DNA of 32,454 nucleotides from a virus. Under the pieces are notes generated by a model. The model searched no databases. It was not told the DNA's origin and was given only the letters and a program-made list of their open reading frames with translations. The stretch is taken from positions 1 to 32,454 of IMG/VR virus record IMGVR_UViG_3300010938_000105, one strand, 5' to 3'. A program made the position numbers and the translations under genes. Below, piece after piece: positions 28,554 to 32,454 of the stretch. How positions within the stretch are numbered: the first letter of the stretch is position 1; each line of letters opens with the position of its first letter.

Positions 28554-30389
28554 TCAGGAACTCTCCAGGATGTCGTAGCATATGACCCAATAGACAATCC
28601 CAAAATCATCTTGCCCCATTGCCTGTTCCGTCAAATACCATGAGAAGAATCTGCATTCGTCGTTTACCGGGAAGCGGTGCACGTCTACGATATAAGGCCT
28701 GTCAAATCTATCCACAACAGTATATTTCAAGAAATAAACTTGATCTTTAGATGCGTCGATTTTCCCAAAATCCTTACGATAGTTGAAAACAACGTTCGTT
28801 TGCACATCACCCCCCGTCGGATGAAAGCCGAATTCCACCCAATAAATCTTTAGTTTCTTGTTCGGATACCCGCTGTAGAATGTAGCCGACTCTAAATATC
28901 CCGTAGTCGTGTCGTCCCCATAAGTATTAAACTTCTTCAATTGGTTGCTGGGACTCATGTCGGCAAACACGAATTCCGGTAAGGCCTCACCTCCATAAAC
29001 GAGACACCCGTGCCCGGCGTTGTGATAATGATCCATTCCTATCCACTGCTTTTTCAGATAGTCGTAATGCAAAGCCCAGCCGGGGCCATTTGTATCGGGG
29101 AGAAATAAGGAATAAGTGTGCCGAAAATCGTCCACTATCGCCCAAGGATATTTGTTATCATAACTACCAAGTGAAAAGTAGTTGAACGACCGAGCGGAAC
29201 TGATATTCGTCTCGAAAAATTCCTTCAACGACCCGGAAATGTCTACGTCATCGTTCCCGTTAGTGAAGCGAAGCGATCCGCCCGATAGGTAAATCAGCCC
29301 GTTCTCCACCTGCTGAATCGTCCTGTGGGATATGCACCCGTGGTTGAAAGTCCTGACCAGCACTACCGGCTCGTCTAAGTCGCCTGTCCAGCGATAAACA
29401 TAGTAAGAAAAGTCTTTGAATACAAATAAATAATCGTCCAAGCTCCCCAAGCCAGTTATTATTTCTTTACCTGCGGCATCCCCAACATCAAGGTATCCAC
29501 TACCCATTCCCGACCAATTCTCAGGATCACCTGTTACTGACCAATAAAGACGAGACCAAAAGCGGTCTGAGGTTAAATCACAAGCCGTCCAAAGTTTCCC
29601 TTTGAATACCTTCAAAAAAAGAGGCATTTGCCCGAGTTGCGGCGCTTTTTGCGCACTGCTACTACTTCCAGTAGTCCCCCCATATGATTCCATCAAGGTC
29701 AAAGAAGTGTTAGACTGAATTGTTTTCACTTCATAATAGTCGTCAGACGAATCTTTTCTTATCCAAGCCCCTTGCCATAATTCGCCGGTGAAATTCGTCC
29801 CAGAACCGGTCACCGTTGCGCTTCCATTAGTAAAGGTCAAAGTCCCCGTTAATGTGGTTGGCGTCCCTCCTTTATCCGAACAATGAGGCAAAGCCGATTC
29901 CCAAGATGTATCTCCATGCCACCATTTATGGAGTCCGTTATCAACTAATGTTACATAACATCTGTCTCCCAATTGGGTAAAATCAGCATGATACCCCATT
30001 GCATCACCACCAAGCGTTTTCCAGGTATTGTTTTGCACATCCAAAGCATACATAGTTGTAGGAACATAACACATTAGATAGTATATGTTTAGGCTAAGAT
30101 AAAACGGGAAAATCCCCCTTGTTCTCCCAACAGCGGGCATAGTCGGTCCATAGTTGGAAATCGAAGGGGCTTTAGATATGCATCCCACAATAGGAGTGTT
30201 ATATTGGACGCTTGACAAGTCCACCGTCCCCCTGAAGTTTACGCAGGTCTGCAAAATGTCCGCATTCGCACTATTTATCGGCAAAATCAGTTGGTTTGTC
30301 TTGTCAATCCCCCCAAAAGTATTAACAGTTAAATACTGTTTTGTCTTGTCAATCCCGCCGAAAGTATTAACAGTCAGATACTGTGGCAT
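28554..30389 (-). CDS. Tail tubular protein B-like protein (tail nozzle)
   Basis: 611 aa. ATG 30389 (MPQYLTVNTFGGIDKT) has GGAGGGAG 3-10 bases upstream; a longer frame to 30449 is disfavoured. It is beta-rich, with VFKGKLWTACDLTSDRFWSR, LYWSVTGDPENWSG, VFKDFSYYVYRWTGD and NGLIYLSGGSLRFTNGNDDV. The pattern 'switch on / source location / spreadsheet-like' beta blades, with W-rich SVTGDPENW, is typical of T7 gp12-type tubular proteins and related podovirus tail proteins. An in-frame 45-bp tandem repeat duplicates the N-terminal 15 residues. It probably forms the tail nozzle. Confidence 0.7.
   Translation of the reverse strand: MPQYLTVNTFGGIDKTKQYLTVNTFGGIDKTNQLILPINSANADILQTCVNFRGTVDLSSVQYNTPIVGCISKAPSISNYGPTMPAVGRTRGIFPFYLSLNIYYLMCYVPTTMYALDVQNNTWKTLGGDAMGYHADFTQLGDRCYVTLVDNGLHKWWHGDTSWESALPHCSDKGGTPTTLTGTLTFTNGSATVTGSGTNFTGELWQGAWIRKDSSDDYYEVKTIQSNTSLTLMESYGGTTGSSSSAQKAPQLGQMPLFLKVFKGKLWTACDLTSDRFWSRLYWSVTGDPENWSGMGSGYLDVGDAAGKEIITGLGSLDDYLFVFKDFSYYVYRWTGDLDEPVVLVRTFNHGCISHRTIQQVENGLIYLSGGSLRFTNGNDDVDISGSLKEFFETNISSARSFNYFSLGSYDNKYPWAIVDDFRHTYSLFLPDTNGPGWALHYDYLKKQWIGMDHYHNAGHGCLVYGGEALPEFVFADMSPSNQLKKFNTYGDDTTTGYLESATFYSGYPNKKLKIYWVEFGFHPTGGDVQTNVVFNYRKDFGKIDASKDQVYFLKYTVVDRFDRPYIVDVHRFPVNDECRFFSWYLTEQAMGQDDFGIVYWVICYDILESS
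30295..30384. repeat. In-frame 45-bp imperfect tandem repeat at tail protein N-terminus
   Basis: Units 30295-30339 and 30340-30384 each encode QYLTVNTFGGIDKT plus one residue, with a few silent differences. Silent-only changes indicate the duplication is not very recent or has been shaped by protein-level constraint. Confidence 0.9.
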
Positions 30390-30399
30390 TTTCTCCCTC

Positions 30400-30615
30400 C
30401 TATGCCAAAAGTATTCCGAAACCCAGTCCCAAAATCCCCGCCAGCACATCTTTCCAGTCGAAGAAATTGCCCTTCTGCATACTATCCCAAATTTCCTTGC
30501 CGAAAATAAAAGCCAAAGACAACGCTATGCCGAAGCCGAGATTGATTCTCGACCCGACTATGACTATGGCTGCGGAAACGATACTATGGGACACCAAATC
30601 TCGTCTAAATTGCAT
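30400..30615 (-). CDS. Small membrane protein of the tail region
   Basis: 71 aa. Two hydrophobic segments (SIVSAAIVIVGSRINLGFGI and WKDVLAGILGLGFGILLA) separated by FIFGKEIWDSMQKGNFFDW. The GKE-[IL]-[WY]-D ... DWKD-x-LA-x-x-x-G pattern is common in small phage and bacterial membrane or lipoprotein-like proteins (YfiM type). ATG 30615 has AGGAGG 12 bases upstream, a long spacing. Possible role in lysis or membrane passage; unproven. Confidence 0.55.
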   Translation of the reverse strand: MQFRRDLVSHSIVSAAIVIVGSRINLGFGIALSLAFIFGKEIWDSMQKGNFFDWKDVLAGILGLGFGILLA

Positions 30616-30632
30616 ATTGACAATCGACCTCC

Positions 30633-30694
30633 TTATGAAAATTTGTCAATAAAACTAACCGTCATTTAATCTCCCTCTGAAATTTATCTCTCAT
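30633..30694 (-). other. Two tiny coupled ORFs upstream of the small membrane gene
   Basis: ATG 30694 (10 codons, MRDKFQREIK, ribosome site GGAGGTGAAGGT) stops at TGA overlapping ATG 30665 (10 codons, MTVSFIDKFS). Both have ribosome sites but are too short to judge as genes; leader peptides or remnants are equally likely. Confidence 0.25.
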
Positions 30695-30773
30695 ACCTTC
30701 ACCTCCAGTTTTCTCATGTCTTACGCTATTTTTGCCACCGAAAACTTAACCCACTGTCATGCTTTCGCCTTCC

Positions 30774-31769
30774 TTAAGCTGTTTGATAAAAGAACTGTCC
30801 AGCTACCATCTTTGTTCCCGACGCAGTCCAACCCGTAGCAGCTTCTTGAAAGCATGCAACTGTAGAAACCCCCGAATACATACGGAAAATTCCCGTGCCC
30901 GCAAATGCACCATTATCATAAGTTACACCCAAAGCCCCCCGAACATCTATATCTGAATTGTTTGTAAAGGGAACAGTAAAAGATACACTAGTTGAATCAC
31001 TCGTCCCCGAGAGCAGAAACATCACAAAACATAACTTCCCTATTTTCTTATAATAAATCTTCTTCGTTGTAAAAGAAGACCACCCTACAATCGTTGAAGA
31101 TGCTGAATAGTCTGTCCAGCCAGTAGAGTAGATATCACCATCGGAAGCTACACGCATTCTTTCTGCCTTAATATTATCAAGTGAAGTATAGAATATGAGA
31201 TTGGAACGGGCATCCTCTGCACCTATCCTATCAAAGGTAACGCCCAGCCCCGCAAATGCAATTTGTTTATTACTTACCTCCTGCTTCGTCGATACCCCAA
31301 TATAATACTGAGTAGTTCCAATAGTTGCATCTTTATTTACGATTTCAATATTGCCATTATTAAGTCGCAATTTTCCAGCCGTTTCAGAATTAACATCGTA
31401 AATTTCCGCAAAAGTTGTCCCTATCCCCACCTTGCCGTCGGAAGTTACTGTTATCCTCTGCGCTCCGTTAGTAGCAAACCCCAAAGTATTGCCGGAAGGA
31501 AGGAACATCCCCGTCCCCGTGGAATTCGAGAACGAGAAGCTCGGTGCGGATGCCGAGCCGTTGGCCGTTTCTATCGAACTGACGCTCAAGTCCTTCGTCC
31601 CGTCGCTCAATCCCAACTCTATTCTCTGCCGATTGTCCTCAAGCACCCTTATCAGCACCCTGTTTATTTCGTTCTCCAACTCCCTCGCCCAAGCGGTAAG
31701 TTTCGGGTCGTCGAAATTCGGCGTCGATATTCTCAACGGCCTGATAGTGTTCTGAATGATTTTAGCCAT
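30774..31769 (-). CDS. Tail fibre / tail spike protein
   Basis: 331 aa from ATG 31769 (MAKIIQNTIRPLRISTPNFD), ribosome site GGGGGTTGTTA. Residues ~15-60 are helical (LTAWARELENEINRVLIRVL). Then comes the beta-rich fibre signature FSNSTGTGMFLPSGNTLGFA, TNGAQRITVTSDGKVGIGTT, common in phage tail fibres. The C-terminal ~100 residues (WTDYSASSTIVGWSSFTTKK, then a beta sandwich ending GTKMVAGQFFYQTA) probably form the receptor-binding tip. It sits between the adaptor-like gene and the tubular tail protein. Confidence 0.8.
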   Translation of the reverse strand: MAKIIQNTIRPLRISTPNFDDPKLTAWARELENEINRVLIRVLEDNRQRIELGLSDGTKDLSVSSIETANGSASAPSFSFSNSTGTGMFLPSGNTLGFATNGAQRITVTSDGKVGIGTTFAEIYDVNSETAGKLRLNNGNIEIVNKDATIGTTQYYIGVSTKQEVSNKQIAFAGLGVTFDRIGAEDARSNLIFYTSLDNIKAERMRVASDGDIYSTGWTDYSASSTIVGWSSFTTKKIYYKKIGKLCFVMFLLSGTSDSTSVSFTVPFTNNSDIDVRGALGVTYDNGAFAGTGIFRMYSGVSTVACFQEAATGWTASGTKMVAGQFFYQTA

Positions 31770-31781
31770 TAACAACCCCCA

Positions 31782-32454
31782 TTATAGGAAATTCCCATAA
31801 CTGACTTCGGTGAATCCGAACCTCAAGTCCTCGTCCTCCCCCAGAAAGTTCATGTCCTTCAATTCGTTGACGAATGCGGTCGCTTTCGTGTCCCAAAGGG
31901 TATATTTCGCATCCCCTTGCTCAAATAAAACCTGTGCCGTAACCATGGCGAGAAAGTTTTCCGTATATTCGTCTGGGATGGGCAGCGCTTCTTCGTCGTA
32001 ACTCAAAGGCCACGCCTTGACCTGCGCCGTGTATTCCATGTCGTAAGCATTATCTGGCGTGGGATAGAGCCTTATTTCCCACTTCTCCTCCTCGGTTTCG
32101 CCCGGAAGGAGAGTCGCAATGGTTACCGCCCCGCCATTCGAAGTGAAAGTGACCGTTCCGTTAGTCGTATCCTTGCTTACCGCAAGCAGTTTCACATACT
32201 GGTTAGTCGTGCTAACGGCAGTCGTTCCGTTCAAGGTCAAATTCTCGGTAGATAGTTTGCCATTCGAAAGATAACCTTTCACAACGACCTTGTAGTTGGT
32301 CACATCGCTGGCGGAACTCGAAACGACAGAAATGACCGAAGCGGAAGTCGGCTGGTTCGATACCCTTATCTTTCTCATCGGAACGTAAAGCTCGGGCGTC
32401 CCGGTTCCAGTCGGATTCGGATAATCCCTTTCGAACGCCTTCCTCGACTTGAAG
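31782..32454 (-). CDS. Tail adaptor-like protein (5' end beyond right edge)
   Basis: An internal ATG exists at 32378, but the frame is open to the right edge and reads naturally there (RKAFERDYPNPTGTGTPELY), so the start lies outside. The visible ~224 residues are beta-rich first (NYKVVVKGYLSNGKLSTENL), then EKWEIRLYPTPDNAYDMEYT, AQVKAWPLSYDEEALPIPDE and a helical end (YTENFLAMVTAQVLFEQGDA). The P-x-P-D-x-x-Y...W-P pattern is typical of podovirus head-tail adaptor or tubular protein A-type proteins. The stop at 31782 precedes the fibre gene closely. Confidence 0.65.
   Translation of the reverse strand, partial: FKSRKAFERDYPNPTGTGTPELYVPMRKIRVSNQPTSASVISVVSSSASDVTNYKVVVKGYLSNGKLSTENLTLNGTTAVSTTNQYVKLLAVSKDTTNGTVTFTSNGGAVTIATLLPGETEEEKWEIRLYPTPDNAYDMEYTAQVKAWPLSYDEEALPIPDEYTENFLAMVTAQVLFEQGDAKYTLWDTKATAFVNELKDMNFLGEDEDLRFGFTEVSYGNFL

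Noticed and set aside
30633-30694. Two 10-codon ORFs as definite genes
   Set aside because: Good ribosome sites, but the peptides are too short to support as genes; kept only as a low-confidence feature.
1-32454. Diversity-generating retroelement as a cause of the repeats
   Set aside because: No reverse transcriptase and no template/variable pair with adenine-specific changes; the repeats are tandem.

Overview
The window looks like a stretch of a tailed double-stranded DNA phage or prophage, most likely podovirus-like. It has a portal, both terminase subunits, a tubular-tail-B-like protein, an adaptor-like tail protein, a tail fibre and a set of very large virion or ejection-type proteins. 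Strong AGGAGGTG ribosome sites and consensus sigma70 promoters point to a bacterial host; the host phylum cannot be told from the sequence. Nearly all genes lie on the minus strand in tightly overlapped operons. No integrase, DNA polymerase, replicative helicase, tRNA, CRISPR array or reverse transcriptase was found.

Layout, following minus-strand transcription from right to left. 32.5-28.0 kb: tail adaptor (cut by the right edge), tail fibre, small membrane protein, tubular tail protein B-like protein, small virion protein. 28.0-20.7 kb: large virion proteins, including a J-domain segment and a 915-codon segment that together look like one ancestral 1621-aa protein. 20.4-16.7 kb: PurD-like ATP-grasp enzyme, a lysis group (membrane coiled coil, C39-type cysteine peptidase, small membrane peptides, holin-like protein) and a VRR-NUC nuclease. 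16.7-15.1 kb: a divergent control region with a plus-strand XRE regulator, a second HTH protein and a disrupted secreted/membrane protein, facing a minus-strand early promoter. 15.1-9.3 kb: recombination and replication genes (annealing-protein-like gene, Cas4/RecB-like nuclease, initiator with iteron-like repeats, helicase-loader-like protein) and many small unknowns. 9.3-6.3 kb: two DNA methyltransferases. 6.3-0 kb: small terminase, GroES-like cochaperonin, sigma-region-4-like protein, large terminase, portal, small head genes and a scaffold-like protein cut by the left edge.

Two features stand out. First, homing endonucleases: a NUMOD3/HNH enzyme that carries the first ~22 codons of a neighbouring head gene, and a LAGLIDADG enzyme lying antisense inside a methyltransferase gene in such a way that the methyltransferase frame stays open through all 783 inserted bases. 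Second, the window is full of short, mostly imperfect tandem duplications (17, 27, 27, 29, 30, 45, 52, 70, ~80 and 128 bp periods). Several break a reading frame, and the arithmetic shows that removing one unit restores it. These may be real genome evolution, prophage decay or a metagenome assembly artefact; read mapping would separate them.
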